Positions 50,618-62,000 of a stretch of 64,000 nucleotides of DNA are shown piece by piece; position 1 is the first letter of the stretch; every line of letters begins with the position of its first letter. The position numbers and the translations under genes are program-made. Below the pieces are notes generated by a model. It made no database searches and was not told the origin of the DNA. It saw nothing but the letters and a program-made list of their open reading frames with translations. Source of the stretch: Chitinophaga hostae (GTDB taxonomy: Bacteria; Bacteroidota; Bacteroidia; Chitinophagales; Chitinophagaceae); the NCBI RefSeq assembly GCF_018224885.1, contig NZ_JAGTXB010000022.1, positions 1 to 64,000 of the forward strand. Reading direction: 5' to 3'.

Positions 50618-53600
50618 ATGAATATGGACTTTTACAGAACGTTCCGTATAGGGAACGTGTGCATGTCAACCAAATCATTTGTGAGGCCGGCATTGATGGC
50701 CAAACAGTTATTACTGGTCACCACCACAACGCTTATGCTAATCTTAACAGTTGCCGGAGTCGCCACCGCCCGGCAAAACCAGGGAAGGGCAGTATCTGCG
50801 GCCAGGGATTCATCCATCATCGTTTCAGGCAAGGTATCGGACGAAAAAGGAAATGCATTGCCTGGCGTAGTGGTAAGGGCCGCAAACAGTAAAAAGGCCG
50901 CCGTAACAGGCAGCCTGGGAGAGTTCAGCATCGCCGCTGCTCCGAACGATAAACTGGCTTTTACCTTCATCGGTTATGCAGCCGTGGTGAAGAATGTTGA
51001 TGGCAGCAAACACCTGGATGTTGTCATGAAACAAGGTGCAAAAGGCTTGAACGAGGTCATTGTAACCGGTTTCCAGGAAATTGATAAAAGAAAATTTGCG
51101 GGCGCTTCTACCAGGTTGAAGGCAGAAGATATCCGGATGGATGGTACCACAGATATCAGCCGGGCGCTGGAAGGGAAGGCCGCCGGCGTAAGTATACAAA
51201 GCGTATCAGCCACTTTTGGATCCGCCCCCAAAGTACGTATCAGGGGTGTTACTTCCCTTACCGGCGAAAACAAACCTTTGTGGGTAGTGGATGGTATTGC
51301 ACTGGAAGACGTAATTGATGTGTCAAACGATCAGCTGTCCAGCGGCGACCCTTCTACCTTACTGGCGTCTTCTGTGGCAGGACTGAACATGAACGACGTG
51401 GAAGATATTTACATCCTCAAAGATGCAGCGGCCACTTCCCTGTATGGAGCCAGAGCCATGAACGGCGTGGTGGTAATCAACACCAAAAAAGGCCGCTCCG
51501 GGAAAATGACCACTAACTATACCGGCAACTTCAGCACGCAGCTAAGACCCAGCTATAACAATTTTAATATCATGAATTCGGCAGAACAGATGTCTGTCGA
51601 TGCAGAGATAGCCCGGAAAGGACTGTTCAACCTGGCAGATATTGGCAACAGCGCCAACAAAGGCGTATATGGCAAAATGTATGATCAGCTGCAAACGTAT
51701 GATCCTGCCACTGGGAAATTCTTACTCGAAAATACACAGGCAGGGAGAAGTGCTTATTTACAACGTTACGCATTGGCGAACACCAACTGGTTTAATATCC
51801 TATTCCGCAACTCCCTGATACAGGAACATACGATCAGTCTTTCCGGCGGCTCGGAAAAAATGCAGTCTTATTTTTCTGCCGGATTCTATAACGACAATGG
51901 CTGGACGGTGGCAGATAAAGTCAAACGTTTTACGTTTAACTCCCAGAACAACTATACTTTTTCTGATAAGCTATCTGCCGGCTTAATTGCTACAGGATCT
52001 GTCAGACAGCAGGAAGCCCCCGGTACAGTGGCGCGCAGCACCGATGCTTTTTATGGAAAGATGACCAGGGACTTTGACATTAACCCATATAACTACGCAC
52101 TAAATACCAGTCGCGCATTGACTGCCTATATGGAGAACGGGGACCTCGAATATTTTACACGAAACTACGCACCTTTTAATATCCTCAATGAGCTGCAAAA
52201 TAATACCTTAAAGCTCTCCGTCTTGGATCTGAAATTACAAGGCAACCTGTCTTACAAGATTACCAAACATCTTAGATACGATTTCCTGGGCGCTATCAGG
52301 TATGCCAAAACCAGCCAGGAAGACCTGGTGAATGAAAATGCCAATAAGGCGCAGGCATACAGGGCAGCGGCTAATGCTGTTATTGCAAATGCCAACCGCT
52401 TCCTGTATAAGGATCCGGATAACCCCAACGCTTTCCCGCAGATTGTATTACCCGCAGGAGGGTTTTATAACAGGAACGAAAATTCACTGACCAACTATAA
52501 CTTTAGGAATAGCCTGAACTATACGGAAACATTCGGCAAACATGATCTGAATGTATTGGTAGGACAGGAAGTTAAATACGCCAACAGGCAGAACGCGTTA
52601 AACACCGGGTACGGTTACCAATACGATTATGGTGGCAGCGTACTCCCCAATTACCTTGCGTTTAAACAGGCCAGTGAAGCCAACCTTCCGTATTTTGGCA
52701 TGCAGCAAACGTATGATCGCTATGCTGCCTTTTATGCCACCGCCGGGTATACCTACAATAATCGCTATAATTTTACCGGAGCGGTGCGCACTGATGGTTC
52801 CAATCGTTTGGGAAAGTCGCCCTCTGCCCGTTGGTTGCCTACCTGGAGTTTGAGTGGCGCCTGGAACCTGGACCAGGAAAATTTCCTGAAAGATGCCGGG
52901 AAATTGAACATGCTTAAGCTGCGCGCCAGTTACGGACTGACGGCAGATTTAGGATCTGCTACCAATTCAGCGGCAATACTGAAAGCCCAGAATACTTACC
53001 GTCAGTATGCGCGGGTAATCGAATCAGGTATCCAGATTGTTGACCTTGAGAACGCTGATCTTACCTGGGAAAAACAATACTCACTGAACGTGGGGGTAGA
53101 CGCCGCATTTTTTAATAACAGGCTCACCACAAGCATTGATCTCTACAGGAAAAAAGGGTTCGACCTGATTGCAGGAATAAAAACTTCCGGCATAGGCGGT
53201 CAGGACGTAAGAGTAGCCAATTATGCTGACCTGAGCTCAAAGGGTGCAGAAGTAACCATCGGTGCTGACATCATCCGTAGCACGGATATAGGATGGAAAA
53301 CGAACCTCACCTTCGGCTACAACAAGAACGAAATTACCAACGCCAAAAATACCCCTATTATATTTGACCAGGTAAAACCGGAAGGAGGGAACAAAGAAGG
53401 CTATCCCGTAAGCAGCCTTTTCTCCCTCAACTACAAAGGCCTGGAAAATAATACAGGGATTCCATTGTTTGTAAATGAAGCGGGAGTTGTTTCCCGTAAA
53501 GTAAATTTACAGGATATAGAAACTAAATACCTGGTATATGAAGGACCGGTAGATCCGCCTGTTACAGGAGGATTCTCTAATACATTCCGCTACAAAAGTT

Positions 53601-54067
53601 TATCGCTGAATGTATTACTTACCTACCAGGCCGGAAATAAAATCAGGCTGAACCCTGTATTTAAATCTACTTACTCCGATCTGGATGCATTTCCCCGGGA
53701 ATTCCTGGACCGCTGGTCACTATCGGGTGATCAGAAAGTAACAAACGTGCCGTCTATTCTTGATGCGCTCACCAATTACCGAATGACAGATGCTTATCCT
53801 TACAACAACTATAACTACTCTTCCGCAAGGGTGGCAGATGGAGGATTTATACGGGTTAAATATGTGGCGCTGAGTTATGTATTACCTCCCCGTATGATTA
53901 AAAATATCGGTTTAAATAACCTGTCGCTTACTGCATCGGCCAGCAATCTCTGGTTGTTGTATTCCGACAGTAAACTGAGAGGACAGGATCCGGAGTTTTT
54001 CAACGCCGGAGGTGTTGCGCAGCCGCTGCAACGTCAATTGGTGATGTCATTAAAAGTTGGTTTGTAA
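50618..54067 (+). CDS. SusC/RagA TonB-linked outer-membrane transporter 2
   Basis: 1149-aa transporter. It has a long N-terminal signal region (Met at 50618; 50693 is an alternative) and no STN domain, in contrast to the other two SusC proteins here. The carboxypeptidase-like domain is VSGKVSDEKGNALPGVVVRA, ~65-140; the plug holds VRIRGVTSLTGENKPLWVVDGIAL and DIYILKDAAATSLYGARAMNG; a full barrel follows. Absence of STN fits the absence of a local FecR. It is the first gene of a susC-susD-metallohydrolase-DUF4302 operon. Confidence 0.93.
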   Translation: MNMDFYRTFRIGNVCMSTKSFVRPALMAKQLLLVTTTTLMLILTVAGVATARQNQGRAVSAARDSSIIVSGKVSDEKGNALPGVVVRAANSKKAAVTGSLGEFSIAAAPNDKLAFTFIGYAAVVKNVDGSKHLDVVMKQGAKGLNEVIVTGFQEIDKRKFAGASTRLKAEDIRMDGTTDISRALEGKAAGVSIQSVSATFGSAPKVRIRGVTSLTGENKPLWVVDGIALEDVIDVSNDQLSSGDPSTLLASSVAGLNMNDVEDIYILKDAAATSLYGARAMNGVVVINTKKGRSGKMTTNYTGNFSTQLRPSYNNFNIMNSAEQMSVDAEIARKGLFNLADIGNSANKGVYGKMYDQLQTYDPATGKFLLENTQAGRSAYLQRYALANTNWFNILFRNSLIQEHTISLSGGSEKMQSYFSAGFYNDNGWTVADKVKRFTFNSQNNYTFSDKLSAGLIATGSVRQQEAPGTVARSTDAFYGKMTRDFDINPYNYALNTSRALTAYMENGDLEYFTRNYAPFNILNELQNNTLKLSVLDLKLQGNLSYKITKHLRYDFLGAIRYAKTSQEDLVNENANKAQAYRAAANAVIANANRFLYKDPDNPNAFPQIVLPAGGFYNRNENSLTNYNFRNSLNYTETFGKHDLNVLVGQEVKYANRQNALNTGYGYQYDYGGSVLPNYLAFKQASEANLPYFGMQQTYDRYAAFYATAGYTYNNRYNFTGAVRTDGSNRLGKSPSARWLPTWSLSGAWNLDQENFLKDAGKLNMLKLRASYGLTADLGSATNSAAILKAQNTYRQYARVIESGIQIVDLENADLTWEKQYSLNVGVDAAFFNNRLTTSIDLYRKKGFDLIAGIKTSGIGGQDVRVANYADLSSKGAEVTIGADIIRSTDIGWKTNLTFGYNKNEITNAKNTPIIFDQVKPEGGNKEGYPVSSLFSLNYKGLENNTGIPLFVNEAGVVSRKVNLQDIETKYLVYEGPVDPPVTGGFSNTFRYKSLSLNVLLTYQAGNKIRLNPVFKSTYSDLDAFPREFLDRWSLSGDQKVTNVPSILDALTNYRMTDAYPYNNYNYSSARVADGGFIRVKYVALSYVLPPRMIKNIGLNNLSLTASASNLWLLYSDSKLRGQDPEFFNAGGVAQPLQRQLVMSLKVGL

Positions 54068-54088
54068 GGATTTCTTAAAAGAACTATT

Positions 54089-55564
54089 ATGATGAAAAAT
54101 ATTATAAAAGCAGGTGTATTGATGTGTACCGGCATGGTGTTACTGACTGCGTGCAATAAATACCTGGAAGTAGACCCGGATAACAGAACCACCCTCGATA
54201 CGCCCGATAAAGTGGCGCAAATGCTAACATCTGCCTACCCGGATCAGGACTATATTTGTTTTAGTGAGTCGATGTCTGATAACGCTGGAGACAGAGGACA
54301 TTCCGGTAACCAGTATAGTGGTGATCTGCGTGTAAACATAAATGCCTACAAGTTCAATGACTATGCCAGTACTGACCCAGGCTCTCCGGATGTTTACTGG
54401 CAAGGTTGTTATAAGGCTATTGCCGCTGCAAACCAGGCGTTGGATGCTATCAATAAAGCAACTAACCAGACTGCCTATATTCCTTATAAAGCGGAAGCTT
54501 TGTTGGCGAGGGCTTATGCGCATTTTATGTTGGTGACTTTTTTTTCGAAAGCTTATGATGTTGCCACCGCTGCTACTGATCCCGGTATTCCTTACATGCT
54601 GGCGCCTGAAAAAACCATTAATGCAAAGTATGAAAGAAAAACAGTGAAGTATGTGTACGAAATGATTGAAAAGGATTTGACCGAAGGATTACCGTTAATC
54701 AACAACAGCGCATATAAAGTACCATCTTTCCATTTTAATAAAGCTGCCGCAAATGCTTTTGCCGCCCGGTTCTATTTGTTTAAGAAAGATTATGCCAAAG
54801 TACTGAATTATTCCAGCCAGGTTTTTCCCGGTAATAATTTCGGAGACTATCTTCGCCCGCTGAATACTACTTTCAATATCGCTACACGCGCGGAAAGAGA
54901 AGCCGCGTTTACAAGCCCTGACACAAAAGCCAACCTGCTGTTAGCTACTGCAAATTCCGTATGGGGACGAGCTTGGATCGGATATCAATATGGATTAAAT
55001 GCTGCCATTTCAGGTAAAATATTTTTTTCCGGGAATATTGCCAGGGGATCGTTGGCCTATAATGTGTTTTATTTTGGATCTAACAATAATGACCAAGGCA
55101 ACGAAAAATGGAAGGAGAATTTTGTTTATACCAGCGCAGATGTTGGCAACCCTTATATATATGTTCCGTTGTTTACTGCAGAAGAAGTACTGTTTAACCA
55201 TGCAGAAGCAAGTGCACGAACCGGTGATTTTAGTACCGCAATGGCAGATTTGAATACCTATTACAGTACACGGGTAATTAACTATGATCCCGCTCTTAAC
55301 GGCGTCACCTTAGATAAAGTAACGGCTTATTATAACAAGGCAGCAGATCCATTGGGCGCAACTGTCCAGGCAATCCTGGATGTACGCAGAAGCGAGTTTA
55401 TGCAGGAAGGAATGCGATGGATGGATATCCTCAGAAATAAGCTCCCGCTTACACATATAGATGATAAAGGCGCCATTATCAATATCAGCGCAGATGATCC
55501 GAGGAAAGTGTTGCAAATTCCACAGGAGGCGCAAGCTAATGGATTGGCGCCTAATCCCAGGTAG
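54089..55564 (+). CDS. SusD/RagB substrate-binding lipoprotein 2
   Basis: 491-aa SusD. The lipobox is LLTAC (Cys22) followed by NKYLEVDPDNRT. TPR-like helices (KAEALLARAYAHFMLVTFFSKAY) and the C-terminal signature (VQAILDVRRSEFMQEGMRWMDILR, RKVLQIPQEAQANGL) are complete. It starts 21 nt after susC 2. Confidence 0.92.
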   Translation: MMKNIIKAGVLMCTGMVLLTACNKYLEVDPDNRTTLDTPDKVAQMLTSAYPDQDYICFSESMSDNAGDRGHSGNQYSGDLRVNINAYKFNDYASTDPGSPDVYWQGCYKAIAAANQALDAINKATNQTAYIPYKAEALLARAYAHFMLVTFFSKAYDVATAATDPGIPYMLAPEKTINAKYERKTVKYVYEMIEKDLTEGLPLINNSAYKVPSFHFNKAAANAFAARFYLFKKDYAKVLNYSSQVFPGNNFGDYLRPLNTTFNIATRAEREAAFTSPDTKANLLLATANSVWGRAWIGYQYGLNAAISGKIFFSGNIARGSLAYNVFYFGSNNNDQGNEKWKENFVYTSADVGNPYIYVPLFTAEEVLFNHAEASARTGDFSTAMADLNTYYSTRVINYDPALNGVTLDKVTAYYNKAADPLGATVQAILDVRRSEFMQEGMRWMDILRNKLPLTHIDDKGAIINISADDPRKVLQIPQEAQANGLAPNPR

Positions 55565-55639
55565 CCAATGACGATTCATGCCTGTCTGACGATGTGGTGC
55601 GTATTGAAATAATATATACAACTGATTAAATCTTTAAGA

Positions 55640-56527
55640 ATGAAATATTTAAAGTCATTCATATCGCTGGTAATAATTGCTTGTGTGGTTATTGCCTGTA
55701 ACAAAAAGGAAACGCTGGACACCAATATTACCGGTTTGGGCGGTGATTCCTGGATACAAAGCCCCATTGATAAGTGGCTGTACGACTCTATGATAAAGCC
55801 CTATAATATAGAAATGAAATATAAATGGGATCAGTCAGAATTTGATAAGAGTTTGATCCTGGTGCCACCCACGGAGAATACCGTGATCCCGGTAACACAG
55901 GATATCATCAGTATTTGGATTACTCCGTACAACAAAACTTCCGGCGACAGTACCTTCATGAAAATAAATACACCGAAGCAGATCATGCTGTCCGGAAGTA
56001 TTGCCTTGCAGAGTAACGGCAATGCCGTAGCCGGACTGGCTGAAGGTGGACTCAAAATCCTGTTGTTTGGTATTAATTCATATAGCCGTAAAGATAGCGG
56101 AAGAGTGGCTGATATGGCGCACCTGATCCACCATGAATACACGCATATCTTAAATCAAAAGAAAAATTACCCGATAGCGTTTAACAAGGTAACACCGGAT
56201 GGTTATACCGGTAACTGGAGTGCTTTGCCTCCGGAGGATAACTCCTGGACACGGGGATTTGTGACCAACTACGCCCGGAAAGAACCCGGGGAAGATATTG
56301 CTGAACTGGTATCAACCATGTTGGTAATGGGGCGTGCGCGTTACGATTATACGCTTTATCACCCCTTCCCGGAATATCCCGACAGCCTTAATAATCCAAC
56401 CGGCATCAGTTTATTAAGAGCAAAGGAGAAGATTGTAGTGGATTATTTCAGAGATGCCTATAACCTTGATTTCTATAGTTTGCAAACCGCCGTACAGCAA
56501 CAGATCTATAATGTGTTGCATCGATAG
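55640..56527 (+). CDS. Zinc metallohydrolase lipoprotein associated with SusC/SusD
   Basis: 295-aa lipoprotein (lipobox VIAC, Cys20 region) with the metal-binding HEYTH motif in LIHHEYTHILNQ and a downstream Glu-containing segment (PGEDIAELVSTMLVMGR) that fits the third ligand. This matches the family named substrate import-associated zinc metallohydrolase lipoprotein (TIGR04549 type, from memory). It is assumed to cleave peptides or glycopeptides at the cell surface. It comes 75 nt after susD 2. Confidence 0.88.
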   Translation: MKYLKSFISLVIIACVVIACNKKETLDTNITGLGGDSWIQSPIDKWLYDSMIKPYNIEMKYKWDQSEFDKSLILVPPTENTVIPVTQDIISIWITPYNKTSGDSTFMKINTPKQIMLSGSIALQSNGNAVAGLAEGGLKILLFGINSYSRKDSGRVADMAHLIHHEYTHILNQKKNYPIAFNKVTPDGYTGNWSALPPEDNSWTRGFVTNYARKEPGEDIAELVSTMLVMGRARYDYTLYHPFPEYPDSLNNPTGISLLRAKEKIVVDYFRDAYNLDFYSLQTAVQQQIYNVLHR

Positions 56528-56560
56528 GCAGTTAGTTTTTACACTATAAATTTTACAGAG

Positions 56561-57469
56561 ATGATTAAATATCTGGTATATATATTATTGGTTGCGATGG
56601 TCGTTACTTCTTGTAAAAAGGATCTCCATTCATCCGTTTTTGATCAATCTGCTGACCAACGGCTGAATAAAGTCCTGGCAGATTATCAATCTATCCTGGT
56701 AGCAGCGCCATACGGCTGGGTCGCAAAGGTAGTGCCCAATCCCGAACAAAATAACAATGTGTATGCATTCTGGTTTAAGTTCAATGATAGCAACCGGGTA
56801 GTTTCCCGCTGGCAAAATCAGCCGTCTTTAAGCAGCAGTTACCGGCTTAAAGCATTACAGCAACCCGAGTTAATATTTGATACTTATACCTATCTGCACC
56901 TGTTGGCTGATCCGGAGCAAAAAGTACCCGGCGCACAACTTGGCACAGGACTGAAATCAGATTTTGAACTTGAAATTATTTCCGGCAGCGCAGACAGCTT
57001 TGTGTTAAAAGGGAAATATAACGGATCTGATATCACCATGTCACGGGCTGCAGCAAAAGATACCTCCGGCGCCATCGTTCTTCCCGGGTATCTGCTGGCG
57101 GGTAATTATAAGTCAACTTCAGTACGTACCGGGTACAAAACAACACAAGCTGCGGGAATAATCGCCAATACCTGGAAGTTCGACGACGTTAAAGCAGCCA
57201 ATCCCCTGAAATTTGCAGGTACTGTGAGTATTGATTACAGCGATCTTGGCGGCTCCGGCTGGCAGTATAACATTTTTGTGAAAGACAACACAACTAAAGA
57301 CGTCACCATTACTATCAATGCAGTGATGCAGAGCCAGATAAAGGAAGGCTCCTTTAAAATACTGGACCAATCTTATGACCCGGCAAGCGGGCGCATATAC
57401 ATAAAAACATTTTATACCAATTCCGCCGGCGCGGATCGTGTTAATGAGGAAATACTTCTCCGGCAGTAA
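56561..57469 (+). CDS. DUF4302 lipoprotein
   Basis: 302-aa lipoprotein (lipobox VTSC, Cys17). The DUF4302 pattern is visible at the start of the mature protein: SSVFDQSADQRLNKVLADYQSILVAAPYGWVAKVVPN, then YAFWFKFNDSNRVVSRWQ. DUF4302 commonly accompanies the zinc metallohydrolase lipoprotein and SusC/SusD in Bacteroidota. Its function is unknown; a surface binding accessory is likely. It is the last gene of the operon and converges with susD 3. Confidence 0.87.
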   Translation: MIKYLVYILLVAMVVTSCKKDLHSSVFDQSADQRLNKVLADYQSILVAAPYGWVAKVVPNPEQNNNVYAFWFKFNDSNRVVSRWQNQPSLSSSYRLKALQQPELIFDTYTYLHLLADPEQKVPGAQLGTGLKSDFELEIISGSADSFVLKGKYNGSDITMSRAAAKDTSGAIVLPGYLLAGNYKSTSVRTGYKTTQAAGIIANTWKFDDVKAANPLKFAGTVSIDYSDLGGSGWQYNIFVKDNTTKDVTITINAVMQSQIKEGSFKILDQSYDPASGRIYIKTFYTNSAGADRVNEEILLRQ

Positions 57470-57584
57470 CTGCCGGAGATGCATGTGGCTTCATCATAAA
57501 TCACGAATATGGTTGATAACAGAGGCGGCAGCATTACTGCTGCTGCAATTTAAATTTTCCCTGGAAGAAGCGGTTGTTGGTTAT

Positions 57585-59057
57585 TTAATAAGGTATCCTG
57601 GCTTCAAGACCCAGGGGATGCAAGGCAGGATTGGCCTGTAAAGCCTTGGCCGGTATCTCCAGCGTATAACCCGGATCGTTTTTCCGAAGTACAAATTGTT
57701 GCAAGGGTTGAACCCGTTGATTGGTAACCGGTGTGAAGTAGTGGATCATTGCCGGACTGTTGGTTCGTCTCAGATCAAACCAGTTGTGCAATTGAAAGGC
57801 CAGTTCCTTTCTGCGCTCCGCCAGTACTTCCGAAAGCAGGGAAGGCTTACTCGTCAATGTATTTCTGATGACACTTTTCACGCGATTATTTTTTAACAGG
57901 TCAATATCAGCTTGCGCTTTACCGGTTTCACCCAGGTGTGCATTTGCTTCGGCCCTGTTAAGATAAGCTTCCGCTGTACGAAACGAGAAACAGTAAATGT
58001 TACCGGCGGTGTTGAATGTTTTTGGGATGATCGTTTTGTTGTTATCATAAAAATAACCGGCTAACCGTTGATCGGTGGCGCTGTACAATTGCAGAAGCTC
58101 CGGGGAAACGGTAAAGCCATAGCTATTTCCATCTCCAAAAATATTAAACACATCAGGATTCAAATCATTGTAGAAAGTATATATCACCTCTGGATTACTA
58201 ACCCCCAAAAGACTGGAATAAAAATCAGACCTAGTATTGTTTTGATTAGTGATATCATTCAATACAGGTTTGATTTCCAGGCATTTTCCCGCAAATGTGG
58301 CAGCCAGCTCCCAATGCTGAAGATAGAGATGTATCCTTGACAGTAGCAGGTAAACTGCAGCAGCAGAATAGTGATAAATACTGCCTGATTTTCCGGATGC
58401 CTGTACATAGCTGAGGGCATTGTTGAGGTCTTCCAGTATCTGATTGTAAACAACATGTACCGGGCTTCTCGGAAGCGCGGTATTGACTAAAGCACTGCTT
58501 GTTTGCAGTGGTACACCCATGGAATCAGCATTGTTTGCAGGATCATAAGGTGTGCCCCAGATGTTTATAAGATAATAGTAAGCCAGCGCCCTGGAAAAAT
58601 GTGCTTCCCCCAGTAAAAATTGTCTGGAAGAAAGATCCCCCTGGATCTCGTTTCCCTCATCAGTAATAATGTTGCAAACTTTTATAATTCTATATAATCC
58701 CAACCAGGTATTATTCAGGATAGCAGAAGGCGTATGTCTTTCATCATATTGGGCATCGTATATATTCTGCCAGGTGTAAAACGCAGAGTAAGGACCTTTT
58801 TCATCTACCGGGGGGGTAGGGCCGGCACTTTCGGTTACATCTGCTGTCATCATATCAAGGAAGTAAAGAGACAGGTCGCTGTTGGCCGACAAGTTCCTGC
58901 TCCATCCCTCACCGTTAAGCATTTCCGTATAATCTGCTACTGTTTTTGGCGTACGCAGATTATCGGCAGGTGTATCCAGGTATTTTTTACAACCACTGGA
59001 GATGCAGGTGACGGTAAGCAGGCAGATGATATATTTCAAGTGTATAATTTTCATCAA
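57585..59057 (-). CDS. SusD/RagB substrate-binding lipoprotein 3
   Basis: 490-aa SusD. Lipobox ISSGC (Cys at residue 23) followed by KKYLDTPADNLRTPKT. TPR part: GEAHFSRALAYYYLINIWGTPYDP. C-terminal signature: LSEVLAERRKELAFQLHNWFDLRR and GYTLEIPAKALQANPALHPLG. It follows susC 3 by 2 nt, so the two are translated together. Confidence 0.93.
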   Translation of the reverse strand: MMKIIHLKYIICLLTVTCISSGCKKYLDTPADNLRTPKTVADYTEMLNGEGWSRNLSANSDLSLYFLDMMTADVTESAGPTPPVDEKGPYSAFYTWQNIYDAQYDERHTPSAILNNTWLGLYRIIKVCNIITDEGNEIQGDLSSRQFLLGEAHFSRALAYYYLINIWGTPYDPANNADSMGVPLQTSSALVNTALPRSPVHVVYNQILEDLNNALSYVQASGKSGSIYHYSAAAVYLLLSRIHLYLQHWELAATFAGKCLEIKPVLNDITNQNNTRSDFYSSLLGVSNPEVIYTFYNDLNPDVFNIFGDGNSYGFTVSPELLQLYSATDQRLAGYFYDNNKTIIPKTFNTAGNIYCFSFRTAEAYLNRAEANAHLGETGKAQADIDLLKNNRVKSVIRNTLTSKPSLLSEVLAERRKELAFQLHNWFDLRRTNSPAMIHYFTPVTNQRVQPLQQFVLRKNDPGYTLEIPAKALQANPALHPLGLEARIPY

Positions 59058-59059
59058 TG

Positions 59060-62000
59060 TTAAAAATTTACGTCCATGCCAAATGTCAGAGAAGGCCGCC
59101 TGGGCATTGTTCCGGCAGGCAGTTCCGGATCCTGGCCATTCAGCTTTTTACTCGCCAGTAACAATACATCATGTACCTGTGTGTAGCAGGAGATATCTTT
59201 AAACAACTGTTTGCCGGTTTTACGTGAACGGATAGTGTGTTGCAGGGAGAGTGTGGAAAGACTTACATGGCTGCCATTAACAGTCCGGATATCGCTATTG
59301 TTATACATCTCTGATGGAAGGGTTGACATCAGGTAAAGCGGAAGTGTTCCATTAAGGTATTGCATAGTGGCAGCGTCAAAGCGATAATATTGTACGGGAG
59401 ACATTGTAATGGGATCAACCAGGTAAACGCCGGATTGGTTGCCCATACGAGGTATGTCGGTTGTTTTTTCATCGCCGGGTTGCTTCCAGCGTTTCTCAAT
59501 AGCGGTGGAGGTATTTTCAGCCGGGTTGGGTATAAATCCTCCGCTTCCGTAAAGGCTGATCAGCCGCTGTTTATAGCCCAGTTTTACCCGGAAGATAGCT
59601 GTAAGAACCCAGTTGCGATACCTGAGATTGGTGGAAAAACTGCCATCTATTAAAGGAAGACGACTTCCCACGGGAACAAAAACATTGGCGTAATATTCGG
59701 CCACTGTAGGCTGAACGGTGTAGTCTTTGTCATAAATTCCCCGGAAAGTAGGATACCCGTCTTTGTTGAGTCCTGTAAATTTATAGGCATACATCATATT
59801 AGGATCACTTCCCGATTTGATAATGTTTCCGTTCAGATACTGTTGCTGATTGCCTATAATGCCAGGGTCCGTGAAATTGGTTTGTAAGATACGGGTTTTG
59901 TTAAAGGAAAGATTGGTGCCCACATTCCATCGCCAGTTGTGCTGCTGAATGATCTGCCATTGAATACCAGCCTCTATACCATGGTTGACCATACCCGCGC
60001 TGTTATACATGCCGGAATTAATACCGTTTTCTTCGGCCAGGTCTATATTGGCCAGCAGGTCCCTGCTTTGTTTATGATATACTTCCACCGTTCCATATAA
60101 CCGGTTGTTAAAAAAAGAAAAGTCAATGCCTGCATTAAACACATATGTTTTTTCCCAACGTAATCCGGGATTAGAGAAAGCGGTTACAGTGGCCTGATCG
60201 TCTCCGGATATCGCGTTCCGCGATGAATTGGAAATAGACAAATTAGGCGATTTTATTTCCGGGAACCCGATATTATATCCGTAAGACATGCGGAGCGCCA
60301 GCAGGTTGTCTGCATGCATACTTTTCCTTATCAGCGGCTCGTCCAGGATACTCCATTTTACAGCGGCCGCCCAGGTTCGCTGCCAGGTTTTGTTGCCATA
60401 TTGAGCAAAATAATTGGCGCCATCCTGACGAACGTTAAAATTAAAAGTATACCTGTCCTTATAGGAGTATACCAGCATACCATACCAGCTGGTTTGCCGG
60501 TATCTGTTTATTATTTCTTCCGCAGGACGGATACCGGAATAAGGGAAAAAGGTTTTATACATGGGATATTGATCCGCATCAGGCGGATGCGCCACCTTTC
60601 CGCTATCCGGGTAATATCCAAGTATAAAAAGTTTGTTGATATCGTATTTTGATTGTCTTAATTCATTTCCGGCCAGCAACTGTATATAGTGAAAAGGCGC
60701 TTTGAAGTTATATTCCAGGGAATGACGGATGGTATAGTCATGTTGCCGGGTTGCTGTTTCCTGGTATTCGCCTCCGGCAGGCAGAATGATATTTCGTTTT
60801 GCAGCATCGCTGTACGACATGCCCGGGGCCAGCCCCAGCCGGTATTTGGCGGCAATATAGCTGGTTTGCCCGCCGGCATAACTGCTGTTTTGTGATCCTG
60901 ACGTTCCCAGCCCGTATAGCCCGTGAAGTTTAAAGGAGCGAAGAAATGTCCAGTCTGCATGAACAACTGCTTTGTAGGTGTTCACCCATGTTTGGGTATG
61001 GCTGTTCTCCATTTCTGAAACAATGTTGGATAGTGCCAGCTGGGACGTATCCATTACGTAATTGGGCAGCGACCAGTTAGGGGCAAAGGGTGAGGCACTG
61101 TAATACATCCGCTGTTGCCCCTCGGTATAGGGCAAACTCCTGGAGGTATTGTAAGCATATTGGTAAGGATTGATCTGATAAGGATAGGTACCGGCTTGCC
61201 GGGCGCCGGATAACTTGATCCCTGCCTGCAATCCCGGGATAGGATGATAGGTGAGGCCGAGCATCCCGGAATATTGCCTGGCTTCTGTGAAGATGGCCGG
61301 CCCTTTCTGACTGGCATAGCCCATAGATAAATAATACGCAGTTTTGCGCCCTCCTCCGTTTACGGATAAATGATAGTTTTGCGTAACGCCGTTATTGAAC
61401 AGGATATCAAACCAGTCTGTATTCATGGATCCATACCCAGCCTGCAGTTCCGTTAGTTTTTCTTTACTCATAGTCCCGTTAAGAAAACGGGTATAATCCC
61501 GCTCAAATCCCGGGGGAAGAATACCATTTGAAAAAGGTAATTTTTCATCTATGATTTCTTTTGATAATGCCATCTTCTGGGAAGCATTCATGCGGTTCAA
61601 TTGACGATAGCCTGGCCGGAAGATAATATTGGTCATTTGCGAAAAGGTAACCTCCGGTGCCTTATGCAACGTCCCGTTACGGGTAGTAACCAGGATTACA
61701 CCGTTACCGCTGTTTACGCCGTATAATGCCGTTGCCGCTGCATCCTTCAGGATGTCTATTTGTTTGATGTCTTTTGGATTCAGGCCTATGACCGGACTGG
61801 TCATCAGGTTCACGTCGTCCAGTGAATTTACATTTGCAGCATCCAGCTTCACCGGGGGATTGCTGATGATGCCATCAATCACCCACAACGGTTCCCGGTT
61901 CCCCAATAGCGTGGCTGTTCCACGTAGCCTTATTTTAGGCGCTGCTCCCGGATTGGTACTGTTTATATTGATAGACAACCCAGGTACTTTGCTTTGCAAC

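Noticed and set aside
57438-57641. 67-codon frame between DUF4302 and susD 3
   Set aside because: It overlaps the ends of both converging genes, and the translation has no coding features.
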